NCBI RefSeq assembly: GCF_001718695.1
Contig: NZ_CP013420.1
Location: forward strand, 1,984,001 to 2,048,000
From: Burkholderia ubonensis
GTDB taxonomy: Bacteria; Pseudomonadota; Gammaproteobacteria; Burkholderiales; Burkholderiaceae
DNA: 64,000 nucleotides
Direction: 5' to 3'
Shown here: in pieces, positions 44,768 to 53,728 of the stretch
Numbering within the stretch: the first letter of the stretch is position 1
How the letters are laid out: every line of letters starts with the position of its first letter
Notes under the pieces: model-generated
Databases searched by the model: none
Seen by the model: the letters and a program-made list of their open reading frames with translations, nothing else
Told to the model about the DNA's origin: nothing
Made by a program: the position numbers and the translations under genes

Positions 44768-45610
44768 ATGTGCGCCACGACCGCCCTCGACCTGCTGCGC
44801 GCGTCGCCGCTCGACCCGGTCGACGCGCGCGTGCTGCTCGCCTACGCGCTCGGCTGGACGCGCACGCAGCTGATCACGCGCGGCGACGAGCCGCTCGACG
44901 CGGCCGCCGTCGAACGCTATCTGGCGCTCGAGGCGCGCCGCGCCGCCGGCGAGCCGGTCGCGCAGCTGGTCGGCATGCGCGAATTCTTCGGGCGGCCGTT
45001 CGACGTCACGCCCGACGTGCTGATTCCGCGCCCGGAAACCGAATTGCTCGTCGAAGCGGCGCTCGACGCGATCGACGGGATCCCGCATCCGGCCGTGCTC
45101 GATCTCGGCACCGGCAGCGGCGCGATCGCGGTGTCGATCGCGGCCGAGCGGCCCGATGCGCGCGTGTGGGCGCTCGACCGCTCGGGCGAAGCGCTCGCCG
45201 TCGCGCGGCGCAACGCGGACAAGCTGCTCGACGCGCACCGCCCCGGCGGGCCGCTGCATTGGCTGCAAAGCGACTGGTACGCGGCGCTCGATCCGGCGCT
45301 CGCGTTCGACGCGATCGTCAGCAACCCGCCGTACATCGCGCAGCACGACCCGCACCTGTCGCAGGGCGACCTGCGCTTCGAGCCGCGCGGCGCGCTCACC
45401 GACGACGCGGACGGCCTCACCGCGATCCGCGCGATCGTCGCCGGCGCCGGCGCGCGCCTGAAGCCGGGCGGCACGCTGTGGATCGAGCACGGCTACGATC
45501 AGGCCGAAGCGGTGCGCGCGCTGCTTGCCGCGCATGGCTTCGTCGCGGTCGAATCGCTCGCCGATCTCGCCGCGATCGAGCGCACGACGGGCGGCCGGCG
45601 GCCCGGCTGA
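44768..45610 (+). CDS. prmC: Release-factor glutamine methyltransferase PrmC
   Basis: A 280-residue SAM-dependent N5-glutamine methyltransferase that modifies the GGQ motif of RF1 and RF2. SAM motif I is VLDLGTGSGAIAVSIA and the substrate-binding motif is SNPPYIA. RPETELLVE before motif I is typical of PrmC/HemK. It lies immediately after its target gene prfA, the usual order. Confidence 0.96.
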   Translation: MCATTALDLLRASPLDPVDARVLLAYALGWTRTQLITRGDEPLDAAAVERYLALEARRAAGEPVAQLVGMREFFGRPFDVTPDVLIPRPETELLVEAALDAIDGIPHPAVLDLGTGSGAIAVSIAAERPDARVWALDRSGEALAVARRNADKLLDAHRPGGPLHWLQSDWYAALDPALAFDAIVSNPPYIAQHDPHLSQGDLRFEPRGALTDDADGLTAIRAIVAGAGARLKPGGTLWIEHGYDQAEAVRALLAAHGFVAVESLADLAAIERTTGGRRPG

Positions 45611-45687
45611 TGCGTGCCCAGGCCCGGCCCGCCCGGTTGAAATCCGCTATCATTTCCTTCTAACGCCCCGCTAACGCAAGGTCAGTC

Positions 45688-45999
45688 ATGGACACCCAAC
45701 AACGTATCAAGCAAATCGTCGACGAAAACCAGGTCGTGCTCTTCATGAAGGGCACCGCGCAATTCCCGATGTGCGGCTTCTCGGGCCGCGCAGTCCAGGT
45801 GCTGAAGGCCTGCGGCGTCGACCAGTTCAAGACGGTCAACGTCCTCGAAGATGAAGAAATCCGCCAGGGCATCAAGGAATTCTCGAACTGGCCGACCATC
45901 CCGCAGCTGTACGTGAAGGGCGAGTTCGTCGGCGGATCGGACATCATGATGGAGATGTACCAGTCGGGCGAGCTGCAGCAGCTGTTCGCCGCCGCGTAA
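45688..45999 (+). CDS. grxD: Monothiol glutaredoxin (CGFS type)
   Basis: A 103-residue glutaredoxin with the monothiol active site CGFS (Cys29) in [14 protein letters not shown], and the glutathione-binding [18 protein letters not shown] segment. Such proteins carry and transfer [2Fe-2S] clusters as homodimers or with BolA partners. Length and start [15 protein letters not shown] match the family. It is 14 bases upstream of ubiX and may share its transcript. Confidence 0.96.
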   Translation: MDTQQRIKQIVDENQVVLFMKGTAQFPMCGFSGRAVQVLKACGVDQFKTVNVLEDEEIRQGIKEFSNWPTIPQLYVKGEFVGGSDIMMEMYQSGELQQLFAAA

Positions 46000-46012
46000 T
46001 CCCCGTCCCCCG

Positions 46013-46609
46013 ATGGAACCCCGCAGCGCGCCGCCGCGCCGCCTGATCGTCGCGATCACCGGCGCCACCGGCGCGATCTACGGCGTGCGGCTGCTCGACA
46101 TGCTGCGCGCCGCCGGCGGCGTCGAAACGCATCTGCTGATTTCGAGCGCCGGCTGGCTGAACATCCAGCACGAACTGAAGCTGTCGAAGGCCGACGTCGA
46201 GCGCCGCGCGGACGTCGTGCATGCGGTGCGCGACGTCGGCGCGACGATCGCGTCCGGCTCGTTCGCGACCGACGGCATGGTGATCGCGCCGTGCTCGATG
46301 AAGACGCTCGCGAGCGTCGCGCACGGGCTGTCGGACAACCTGATCACCCGCGCCGCCGACGTCACGCTGAAAGAACGCCGCCGCCTCGTGCTGATGGTGC
46401 GCGAGACGCCGTTCAACCTCGCGCATCTGCGCAACATGACCGCCGTCACCGAGATGGGCGGCATCGTCTTCCCGCCGCTGCCGGCCTTCTACGCGATGCC
46501 GAACACGATCGAGGAGCTCGTCGACCAGACGGTCGCACGCGTGCTCGACCTGTTCGCGCTCAGCGCGCCGCTGACGACACCCTGGGAAGGCATCCGGCCC
46601 GCGCAGTAA
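46013..46609 (+). CDS. ubiX: Flavin prenyltransferase UbiX
   Basis: A 198-residue homo-dodecameric flavoprotein that attaches a dimethylallyl unit to FMN to make prenylated FMN, the cofactor of the decarboxylase UbiD in ubiquinone synthesis. Conserved FMN-binding and active-site segments are AITGATGAIYGVRLLDML, SSAGWLNIQHEL, SGSFATDGMVIAPCSMKTLAS and LVLMVRETPFNLAHLRNM. ubiD is not in the window. Confidence 0.95.
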   Translation: MEPRSAPPRRLIVAITGATGAIYGVRLLDMLRAAGGVETHLLISSAGWLNIQHELKLSKADVERRADVVHAVRDVGATIASGSFATDGMVIAPCSMKTLASVAHGLSDNLITRAADVTLKERRRLVLMVRETPFNLAHLRNMTAVTEMGGIVFPPLPAFYAMPNTIEELVDQTVARVLDLFALSAPLTTPWEGIRPAQ

Positions 46610-46666
46610 CGGCGCGCGTTTCATGGCCCGCAAGGCTCGCCGATTATCAATGAACGAGATCGAATC

Positions 46667-46712
46667 AAATTCGCGGATGCGAATTTATCAACGATTGGTG
46701 TGAGCCTATAGT
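46667..46712 (+). promoter_or_regulatory. Promoter with overlapping inverted repeat before the dioxygenase gene
   Basis: A perfect 8-bp inverted repeat AAATTCGC/GCGAATTT (46667-46686) ends within a -35-like TTATCA (46685-46690). A -10 TATAGT (46707-46712) follows after a 16-bp spacer, about 30 bases before the ATG. The layout suggests regulation by a DNA-binding dimer, but no regulator gene is adjacent. Confidence 0.6.
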
Positions 46713-46742
46713 GACAGGCAACCTCATCGCAGGGCCACCACC

Positions 46743-47534
46743 ATGAACCGCTTGCCTTCGCTCTACCTGTCCCACGGCGCGCCGACGCTGCCGATCGATC
46801 CGACGTTGCCGTCCGGCGCGTTCACGCGCCTCGGCGCCGAGCTGCCGCGCCCGCGCGCGGTGCTGATGCTGTCCGCGCACTGGGGCACGCAGCAGCCGGT
46901 CGCGAGCATCGCGCGGCAGCCGGAAACGATCCACGACTTCTACGGCTTTCCGCGCGCGCTGTACGAGATCCAGTATCCGGCGCCGGGTGCGCCGGACGTC
47001 GCAGAGCGCGCGGCCGGCCTGCTGAACGCGGCCGGCATCGCGACCCAAACGGTCGAGCACGGGCTCGATCACGGCGCATGGGTGCCGATGCTGCTGATGT
47101 TCCCGAACGCCGACGTGCCGGTCGCGCAGCTGTCGATCCAGCCGCGCGCGGATGCCGCGCATCACTTCGCGCTCGGCCGCGCGCTGCGGCCGCTGCGCGA
47201 CGAAGGCGTGATGGTGATCGGCTCCGGGCAGATCACGCACAACCTGCGCGCGGCGGATTTCGGCGCGGCGCCCGCGGATGCCGACCCGCGCGTCGCCGAG
47301 TTCACCGACTGGTTCGAGGCGAGGCTTGCCGCGCGCGACCTCGACGCGCTGCTCGACTATCGCCGCCAGGCGCCGCACGCGGTGCTGATGCATCCGACCG
47401 ACGAGCACCTGCTGCCGGTGTTCGCGGCGCTCGGCGCGGCGGACGACGATTACCGGCTCGGCATCCAGTCGCTCGGCACCTACCAGCGCGTGCTGGCGAT
47501 GACGAACTACGTGTTCGCCGGCGCGAACGACTGA
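46743..47534 (+). CDS. ygiD: LigB-superfamily extradiol ring-cleavage dioxygenase (YgiD/DODA type)
   Basis: A 263-residue class-III extradiol dioxygenase. Probable metal ligands are His residues in LYLSHGAPTLPI, SAHWGTQQP and HGAWVPMLLMFPNADVPVAQ, plus the late HPTDEHLLPVFAALGAA segment. Bacterial YgiD-type enzymes open DOPA-like catechols, but the natural substrate is usually unknown. The gene stands alone behind its own regulated-looking promoter and ends at a strong terminator. Confidence 0.88.
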   Translation: MNRLPSLYLSHGAPTLPIDPTLPSGAFTRLGAELPRPRAVLMLSAHWGTQQPVASIARQPETIHDFYGFPRALYEIQYPAPGAPDVAERAAGLLNAAGIATQTVEHGLDHGAWVPMLLMFPNADVPVAQLSIQPRADAAHHFALGRALRPLRDEGVMVIGSGQITHNLRAADFGAAPADADPRVAEFTDWFEARLAARDLDALLDYRRQAPHAVLMHPTDEHLLPVFAALGAADDDYRLGIQSLGTYQRVLAMTNYVFAGAND

Positions 47535-47551
47535 CCGGCGCCCGCCCAAGC

Positions 47552-47589
47552 AAAAAGCCCGTTCGAGCCAGGCTCGAACGGGCTTTTTT
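47552..47589. terminator. Bidirectional terminator after ygiD
   Basis: A perfect 18-bp hairpin (AAAAAGCCCGTTCGAGCC paired across a single-base loop) has T-runs on both strands. It serves ygiD and the converging transporter gene. Confidence 0.92.
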
Positions 47590-47643
47590 CCATGCTTGCA
47601 CCGATTCCTGCCGCCGCCGATCCCGGCGGCAGGCCGGCATGCG

Positions 47644-49242
47644 TCAGGCGCCGACCCCTTCGAGGATCTCGTCGCGCGTTTCGCGCTCGTCGAGATACTC
47701 GGTGCGGTAGCCCGTGTTCACGCCCCAGAAGTAGAACACCAGCGAGATCGCCGCGACGATGATCATGTCCCAGCCGTACGGCAGCAGGCCATGACCGCCG
47801 AACTCCTTGCTGCCGATCAGCGACAGCACGGCCATCGTCGGCAGGTAGGCGACGAGCCACCATGCGGCCTTCAGGTCGCGGCCCCAGCCGCTCCAGCCCG
47901 CCTTGGCCTGGAAGTAGAAGTACACCGGCAGCGCGACGATCATCAGCAGGATGATTTCGCCGGTCAGCGGCCACTTCGCCCAGTACAGGATCAGCGACGC
48001 GCAGACGAACGCGAACGGCGCGATCAGCTTCATCAGCGGGATCGACAGCGGACGCTCGACGTCGGTCGCCGCGCGGCGCAGCGCCATCAGGCTGATCGGG
48101 CCGGTCAGGTACGAGATCACCGTCGCGACCGAGATCACTGCCGCGAGCGAGCTCCAGCCGCGGAAGAAGAACAGGAAGATGAACGAGACCAGCAGGTTGA
48201 ACCACATCGCCTGGCGCGGCACGCCGTAGAGCGGGTGCACGTTGCCGAACATCTTCGGCATCGTGTTGTTGCGCTCCATCGCGTAGATCATGCGGGTGGT
48301 CGTCGCCATGTAGGTCGTGCCGGTGCCGCTCGGGCTGACGAACGCGTCGACGTACAGCAGGATCGCGAGCCAGTTCAGGTTCAGCGCGATCGCGAGTTCC
48401 GCGAACGGCGACGAGAAGTTGAAGTGCGCCCAGCCCTTCGCGACGTCGGCCGGGTTCACCGAGCCGATGTAAGCAACCTGCAGCAGCACGTAGATCACGA
48501 GCGCAATCAGGATCGACGAGATCACCGCGAACGGCACGCTGCGCGACGGGTTGCGCGCTTCGCCCGCGAGGTTCACCGGGCTCTGGAAGCCGTTGAACGC
48601 GAACACGATGCCGCTCGTCGCGACCGCGGTCAGCACTGCCGACCAGCCGTACGGCGCGAACGCCTCGTTCGACGTGGTGCCCAGGTTGTCCGCGTGGAAG
48701 CTCGACAGCATCAGGCCGGCGATCGTCAGGCCGGGAATCAGGAACTTGAAGATCGTGATCGCGGTGTTGGCCCGCGCGAATGCCTTCACGCCCCAGTAGT
48801 TCAGCAGGAAGTAGATGACGACGAGCACGGCCGACAGCAGCAGGCCCGGTGTCGTCAGCTCGCCGTTCACGAACAGGCTGTGCGCCCAGTCATACGGCCA
48901 GGTGCTCATGTACTGGATCGATGCCTCGGCCTCGATCGGGATCACCGACACGATCGCGATCCAGTTCGCCCATGCGCTGATGAAGCCCACCAGCGACCCG
49001 TGCGAGTAGCGCGCGTAGCGCACCATGCCGCCCGACTCGGGGAACATCGCGCCCAGTTCGGCGTACGTAAGCGCAATCGCGAGAATCACGACCGCGCCGA
49101 TGATCCATGCGCAGATCGCTGCCGGACCGGCGATCTTCGCGGCTTTCCAGGCGCCGAACAGCCAGCCCGAGCCGATAATCGAACCCAGCCCCGTCAGCAT
49201 CAATGCAAACGGGCCGATGTTCCGTTGAATAGAACTCTTCAC
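47644..49242 (-). CDS. APC-family amino-acid transporter
   Basis: A 532-residue inner-membrane transporter with about twelve to fourteen hydrophobic segments. The N-terminal FALMLTGLGSIIGSGWLFGAW carries the TM1 glycine loop of the APC superfamily, and YAELGAMFPESGGMVRYARY is its TM2-TM3 consensus. It differs from the permease at 33986-35377 and is closer to the YjeH/aspartate-proton type in this feature. The substrate is not assignable. The start is a GTG at 49242 preceded by AGGAGAGGAT. Confidence 0.85.
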   Translation of the reverse strand: MKSSIQRNIGPFALMLTGLGSIIGSGWLFGAWKAAKIAGPAAICAWIIGAVVILAIALTYAELGAMFPESGGMVRYARYSHGSLVGFISAWANWIAIVSVIPIEAEASIQYMSTWPYDWAHSLFVNGELTTPGLLLSAVLVVIYFLLNYWGVKAFARANTAITIFKFLIPGLTIAGLMLSSFHADNLGTTSNEAFAPYGWSAVLTAVATSGIVFAFNGFQSPVNLAGEARNPSRSVPFAVISSILIALVIYVLLQVAYIGSVNPADVAKGWAHFNFSSPFAELAIALNLNWLAILLYVDAFVSPSGTGTTYMATTTRMIYAMERNNTMPKMFGNVHPLYGVPRQAMWFNLLVSFIFLFFFRGWSSLAAVISVATVISYLTGPISLMALRRAATDVERPLSIPLMKLIAPFAFVCASLILYWAKWPLTGEIILLMIVALPVYFYFQAKAGWSGWGRDLKAAWWLVAYLPTMAVLSLIGSKEFGGHGLLPYGWDMIIVAAISLVFYFWGVNTGYRTEYLDERETRDEILEGVGA

Positions 49243-49488
49243 ATCCTCTCCTATGTCTCAAAAAGCATGGTCGGCCCGCAGCCCGGGATCGACTCGAACT
49301 GCACCGCGCACGCATTCTTGGGGGGACGGATCACTCGATCGGAGCAACCCGGGTCCACGCGGCGCGTAGTTTAACGGTTGCACCTGGACATTGGCGCCAA
49401 AATCGATCATCCCCTACAAAAAATCCGTGAAATCTGCAATGTTTGTAAGCTCGAAATTCGTAATAACCCTGAGTACATGGAAATCCGG

Positions 49489-49517
49489 TTGACCGCGACG
49501 CGAATTAGCCGTATAAA
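49489..49517 (+). promoter_or_regulatory. Promoter of the cold-shock gene
   Basis: TTGACC (49489-49494) and TATAAA (49512-49517) are spaced 17 bp, one of the best sigma-70 matches in the window. It predicts a start near 49524 and a 5' untranslated leader of about 140 bases, as is usual for csp mRNAs. The 420-base gap between the transporter and csp holds this promoter, the leader and nothing else I recognise. Confidence 0.8.
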
Positions 49518-49664
49518 GACCCACGCAGGATTTCAAGCGGCGAGTGAATTGGTTCTTTCGTAGTTCGCCCATCAACGGTACTCCGGTTGGTCCCATTACC
49601 CCTTCCTTGAATTTCCGCGCCCAATGGGCTTCGGCCCCGTTTTATCTTTTTAGGAACAAGTAAC

Positions 49665-49868
49665 ATGGCAACCGGTACCGTCAAGTGGTTCAATGACGCT
49701 AAGGGCTTCGGCTTCATCACCCCGGAAGGCGGCGGCGACGATCTGTTCGCGCACTTCTCGGAAATCCGCGTCGAAGGCTTCAAGACGCTGCAAGAAAACC
49801 AGAAGGTCGAATTCGAAGTGAAGACGGGCCCGAAGGGTCTGCAAGCTGCGAACATCCGCCCGCTGTAA
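49665..49868 (+). CDS. Cold-shock domain protein
   Basis: A 67-residue CspA-family protein. The OB-fold RNA-binding motifs RNP1 (KGFGFI) and RNP2 (LFAHF) are intact, with the starting [20 protein letters not shown] typical of beta-proteobacterial Csp. It binds single-stranded RNA or DNA and melts structures that block translation. The long leader suggests temperature- or growth-dependent control. The specific paralogue name is uncertain. A terminator follows within 30 bases. Confidence 0.96.
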   Translation: MATGTVKWFNDAKGFGFITPEGGGDDLFAHFSEIRVEGFKTLQENQKVEFEVKTGPKGLQAANIRPL

Positions 49869-49894
49869 GTTCAGCGCGAGATTTCGTCTGAAAG

Positions 49895-49924
49895 AAAAAG
49901 CCCCGCTTCGGCGGGGCTTTTTTG
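49895..49924 (+). terminator. Terminator of the cold-shock gene
   Basis: AAAAAGCCCCGC and GCGGGGCTTTTTTT arms close on a TTCG tetraloop. It is symmetrical enough to stop the converging YegD-type gene too. Confidence 0.92.
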
Positions 49925-49941
49925 TTTCGTCGCCGTGTCGC

Positions 49942-51192
49942 TCAGCCGAACAGCCGCTGCGCATGGATGCCGAGACCGGTCGCCACGCTGGCCAGCCGGT
50001 CGCCGAACACCGGCTGCGCGTCCGCGAACGCCGCCGCGAGCGCACCCGACAGGAACGCCAGCCCGGTCGAGCCGCCCGTGAAGTACAGCGCGCCGACGTC
50101 GCGCGGCGCCACGCCGGCGAGCCGCACGGTCTCGCGCGCGGCATCGACGATCCGCGCGGTGTCGTCGCGGCTCGCGTCGACCAGCCGGTCCGCGTCGAAC
50201 GCGATCTGCAAGTCCTCCTCGACGTCGTTCAGGTCGATCATCGTCTCCCCGCCCGCCGCGACGCCGATCTTCGCTTCTTCCGCACGCGCCATCAGCGCAT
50301 GGCCGAGCCGCAGCTCGACCACCCGCGCGAGCCGCTCGAAGTGCCGCGCGTCGACGTACAGGTGCTTCATCAGCTTCAGCTCGCCGAGCCGCTTCGGCGT
50401 ATAGACCGTGTTGATCAGGTGCCAGGTCGCGAGATCGAAATAGGTCCGGTTCGGCAGCTCGCGCCCTTCCGGGTCGAGCGCGCGGTAGCCGAACGCCGGC
50501 AGGATCGCGGACAGCTCGACGCGGCGGTCGTAGTCGGTGCCGGCGACGTGCACGCCGTGGTGCGCGAGCACGTCGTCCTTGCGCTCGAGGCGCGCCATCC
50601 GCTGCGGGCCGACCCGCACCAGCGAGAAGTCGGACGTGCCGCCGCCGATGTCGGCGACGAGCACGAGCCGCTCGTCGCGCTGGCGCGACTCGTAGTCGAA
50701 CGCGGCGGCGATCGGCTCGTACTGGAAATGCACGTCGGCAAAGCCGACCGCGCGCGCGGCCGCTTCGAGCTGGTCCTGCGCGAGACGGTCGGCGCGCGGA
50801 TCGTCGTCGACGAAGAACACCGGCCGGCCGAGCACCGCGCGGCCGATCGGCGCGCCCGAGCGGGCTTCCGCCTTGCGCTTCAGGTGCGTGAGGAAGCGCG
50901 CGATGATCTCCGTGTACGCGATCGCGGAGCCGTCGCCGAGATCGGTCGTCGCCTCCGCGAGCGGTGAACCGAGGATGCTCTTCATCGAGCGCATCAATCG
51001 CCCGTCGAAGCCGTCGATATAGGACGCGAGCGCCGCGCGGCCGTATTCGACCGTCTCCTCGTCGTTGTTGAAGAAAATGGCGGTCGGCAGCGTCAGGTAG
51101 TCGCCCTCGACGGGCGCGAGCCGCATGCCGTCGCCGTCGGGCAGCGCCACAGCGGAATTGGACGTGCCGAAGTCGATCGCGCAGTAAGTCAT
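49942..51192 (-). CDS. yegD: Hsp70-family chaperone-like protein (YegD type)
   Basis: A 416-residue actin-like ATPase fold related to DnaK but without the substrate-binding lid. Phosphate-1 is AIDFGTSNSAVALPDG, phosphate-2 is LVADIGGGTSDFSLVRVG, and the adenosine motif is LYFTGGSTGLAFLSGALAA. The ATG at 51192 gives the normal opening MTYCAIDFGTSNS; an ATG six codons upstream lacks support. Function of YegD proteins is unknown. No J-domain partner or nucleotide-exchange factor is adjacent. Confidence 0.92.
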   Translation of the reverse strand: MTYCAIDFGTSNSAVALPDGDGMRLAPVEGDYLTLPTAIFFNNDEETVEYGRAALASYIDGFDGRLMRSMKSILGSPLAEATTDLGDGSAIAYTEIIARFLTHLKRKAEARSGAPIGRAVLGRPVFFVDDDPRADRLAQDQLEAAARAVGFADVHFQYEPIAAAFDYESRQRDERLVLVADIGGGTSDFSLVRVGPQRMARLERKDDVLAHHGVHVAGTDYDRRVELSAILPAFGYRALDPEGRELPNRTYFDLATWHLINTVYTPKRLGELKLMKHLYVDARHFERLARVVELRLGHALMARAEEAKIGVAAGGETMIDLNDVEEDLQIAFDADRLVDASRDDTARIVDAARETVRLAGVAPRDVGALYFTGGSTGLAFLSGALAAAFADAQPVFGDRLASVATGLGIHAQRLFG

Positions 51193-51472
51193 GGGAAGGT
51201 GCCGCCGCATGGCCGGCGCGAAAACGGAAAGGACGGGCTTTTTAACATGAAGCCCGCGGGATCACAACCGGGACGGGCATCGGTATCGCGCCGCGGTTCG
51301 ATCAGACGAATCGGTGTGTCGGTTGTGACCGTGGTCGGCGCACCGGATTGGTGGTGCGGGCGGCGGCGGCGCGTTGGCCGGGCTGTTCGCACCGTCAGCG
51401 CCGTCACGCGCTCGCCACACCGGCGCGCGGCCGACGCGCGGCTCGCCCGCGCACCGAGCCGCGCTCGGCGGC

Positions 51473-52078
51473 TCAGGCCGCCGTCTCGAAGGCCTTCTTC
51501 CACGCGCCCGCGTACACCACGTCGCCGATCGGATGGCGCGTGCGCGGCGCCTTCTCGCGATCGCGCAGCACCGGATCGAGCTTGTCGGCGTCGCCATAGT
51601 GGCCGATCGAGATCAGCGCCGGGATCGCGACATCCTCGGGAATCGCGAACGCGTCGCGGAACGCATTGGCGTCGAAGCCGCTCATCTGGTGCGCCGCGAG
51701 CCCCAGCGCATGCGCCTGCAGCACCAGCGACAGCGCGGCCGCGCCCGCGTCGTACAGCGCGGTCGGCGCAGGCTCGCCCTTCTGCGTGAGCGTATGCGCG
51801 GTCACCGCGATCAGCACCGGCGCCGGCGCATTCCAGCCCTGGTTGAACGGCACCAGCGTCGCGAACGCGCGCTTGAACGCGACCTCGTCGCGCGTGCGAT
51901 CGAACACGATGAAGCGCCACGGCTGCGCGTTATAGGCCGACGGCGCCCAGCGCGCCGCCTCCAGCACCGCGTGCAGGTGCTCGGCGCTGACCGGCGCGTT
52001 CGAATAGGCGCGCGGGCTCCAGCGGCCCGCGATCAGTTCGTGAATCGAAACGGTAGTAGGAGCAGGTTTGACCGACAT
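51473..52078 (-). CDS. Nitroreductase-family protein
   Basis: A 201-residue FMN-dependent nitroreductase/oxidoreductase. The FMN-binding start RWSPRAYSNAPVS and AARWAPSAYNAQPWRFIVF are family hallmarks, and GLAAHQMSGFD and ISIGHYGDADKLDP form the second half of the flavin site. The ATG at 52078 follows GAGGATCC. Such enzymes reduce nitro or quinone compounds with NAD(P)H; the physiological substrate is unknown. A 260-base gap without recognised features separates it from yegD. Confidence 0.9.
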   Translation of the reverse strand: MSVKPAPTTVSIHELIAGRWSPRAYSNAPVSAEHLHAVLEAARWAPSAYNAQPWRFIVFDRTRDEVAFKRAFATLVPFNQGWNAPAPVLIAVTAHTLTQKGEPAPTALYDAGAAALSLVLQAHALGLAAHQMSGFDANAFRDAFAIPEDVAIPALISIGHYGDADKLDPVLRDREKAPRTRHPIGDVVYAGAWKKAFETAA

Positions 52079-52224
52079 GCGGATCCTCGCTGATATCGAT
52101 GAAAGGGCGCGAACGCCCGGCGAACCGCAAGCATAACCGGTTGCGCGCCGGCGCGCCCGCCGCTGCCGATCAATGCAAATCGCCAAACCTGCGTTGGCCC
52201 CGGACGCATCGGCCGGGGCCGGCG

Positions 52225-53508
52225 TCAGACCGGTTGCGCCGCCGCGCGCGCCGCGCCGCGGTTGATGCGCAGCACGATCAGCGCGCCGACGATGCACAGC
52301 CCGCCCGAGATCATCGACGCGACCGTATAGGTGCCGAGGCTCGCGCGCAGCATCCCCGCGCCGAGCGCCGCGAACGCCGCGCCGAGCTGGTGGCCGGCGA
52401 CGATCCAGCCGAACACGACCGGCGCGGCCGCCTTGCCGAACACGTCGGTCGCGAGCCGCACGGTCGGCGGCACCGTCGCGATCCAGTCGAGCCCGTAGAA
52501 CATCGCGAACAGCGGCAGCCCGAAGAAGTCGATGCCGAACGCATGCGGCAGGTAGATCAGCGACAGCCCGCGCAGCCCGTAGTACCAGAACAGCAGCACG
52601 CGGTTGTCATAACGGTCCGACAGCCAGCCCGACAGCGTCGTGCCGAACAGGTCGAACACGCCCATCGCGGCGAGCAGCGACGCGCCCTGCACTTCGCTCA
52701 TCCCGTAGTCGCCGCACATCGCGATCAGGTGGGTGCCGACGTAGCCGTTGGTGCTCGCGCCGCAGATGAAGAAGCTGAAGAACAGCAGCCAGAAGTCGCG
52801 CGAGCGGCTCGCGGTCAGCAGCGTGCGGAACGCGACGGCGAGCGGGTTCTCCTTCGTCGCCTCGGCGGCCGGCGGCGCATCGGCCGGCTCGCCGTACGGA
52901 CGCAGCCGCACGTCGGCCGGGCGCTCGGGCAGCAGGAACGCGACCAGCGGAATCACGATCGCCGCCGCGACTGCGACGACCAGCACGACCGGCCGCCAGC
53001 CGTGATGCTGCGCGATCGCCGCGAGCATCGGCAGGAACACGAGCTGGCCGGTCGCCGTGCTCGCGGTCAGCACCCCCATCACGAGGCCGCGCCGCGCGTG
53101 GAACCAGCGCGTGACGAAGGTCGCCGACAGCGTCAGCGCGACGACGCCCGTCGAGCTGCCAACCATCAGGCCCCAGATCAGCACCATCTGCCAGCTCTGC
53201 GTCATCATCGACGACAGCGCGACGCCCGCGCTCATCGTCGCGAGCGCGGCAAGGATCGTCGGCCGCAGCCCGAAGCGCTGCATCGCCGCCGCCGCGAACG
53301 GGCCGGTCAGCCCGTACAGCGCGATGTTCACCGAAATCGCCAGCGAAATTGCCGCGCGACTCCAGCCGAGTTCCCGTTCGAGCGGGACCATCAGCACGCT
53401 CGGCGTCGCGCGCGTGCCGGCCGCCGCCAGCAGGATCAGGAATACCACCGCCGCCGCGAGCCATCCGTAGTGGAAACGCCCGCCGATTCGTCTTGCTGCC
53501 CAGTTCAT
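52225..53508 (-). CDS. MFS transporter
   Basis: A 427-residue major-facilitator protein with twelve predicted helices. The loop-2/3 region and the central loop (about residues 200-230, charged and Pro/Ala-rich) are visible; the N-terminal half has GWSRAAISLAISVNIALYGL and FHARRGLVMGVLTASTATGQ, as in the oxalate/formate-antiporter-like and monocarboxylate branch. The substrate is unknown. It is transcribed away from a TetR-type regulator with two operators between, so it is probably induced when that repressor binds its ligand. Confidence 0.9.
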   Translation of the reverse strand: MNWAARRIGGRFHYGWLAAAVVFLILLAAAGTRATPSVLMVPLERELGWSRAAISLAISVNIALYGLTGPFAAAAMQRFGLRPTILAALATMSAGVALSSMMTQSWQMVLIWGLMVGSSTGVVALTLSATFVTRWFHARRGLVMGVLTASTATGQLVFLPMLAAIAQHHGWRPVVLVVAVAAAIVIPLVAFLLPERPADVRLRPYGEPADAPPAAEATKENPLAVAFRTLLTASRSRDFWLLFFSFFICGASTNGYVGTHLIAMCGDYGMSEVQGASLLAAMGVFDLFGTTLSGWLSDRYDNRVLLFWYYGLRGLSLIYLPHAFGIDFFGLPLFAMFYGLDWIATVPPTVRLATDVFGKAAAPVVFGWIVAGHQLGAAFAALGAGMLRASLGTYTVASMISGGLCIVGALIVLRINRGAARAAAQPV

Positions 53509-53644
53509 GTCCGATTTCTCCCGATGACCGGCGTCAGCACTTCAGCGCTCGATCCGGTCCCACGCAAAACGGGCCACCTCCGCCGCACGTCACGTCGGCC
53601 GGCCCGGGCCGACGTCTGGCAGTTGTCATCGATCCGATCGCATT

Positions 53645-53660
53645 GTTACCGATCGGTCAC
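53645..53660. promoter_or_regulatory. Operator 1 of the TetR-type regulator
   Basis: GTTACCGATCGGTCAC is a 16-bp near-palindrome with one mismatched pair. Together with operator 2 it lies between the divergent MFS and tetR genes. Confidence 0.75.
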
Positions 53661-53678
53661 AAGTGTGTTGCGATCGTA

Positions 53679-53694
53679 GTTACCAGTCGGTAAC
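53679..53694. promoter_or_regulatory. Operator 2 of the TetR-type regulator
   Basis: GTTACCAGTCGGTAAC has perfect GTTACC/GGTAAC arms around four bases. Its centre is 34 bp from operator 1 and 42 bp before the regulator ATG, a spacing that would place two dimers on similar faces of the helix. Confidence 0.78.
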
Positions 53695-53728
53695 ATGTCA
53701 AGCATTCAATTTCGACATCGAGGGCAAC

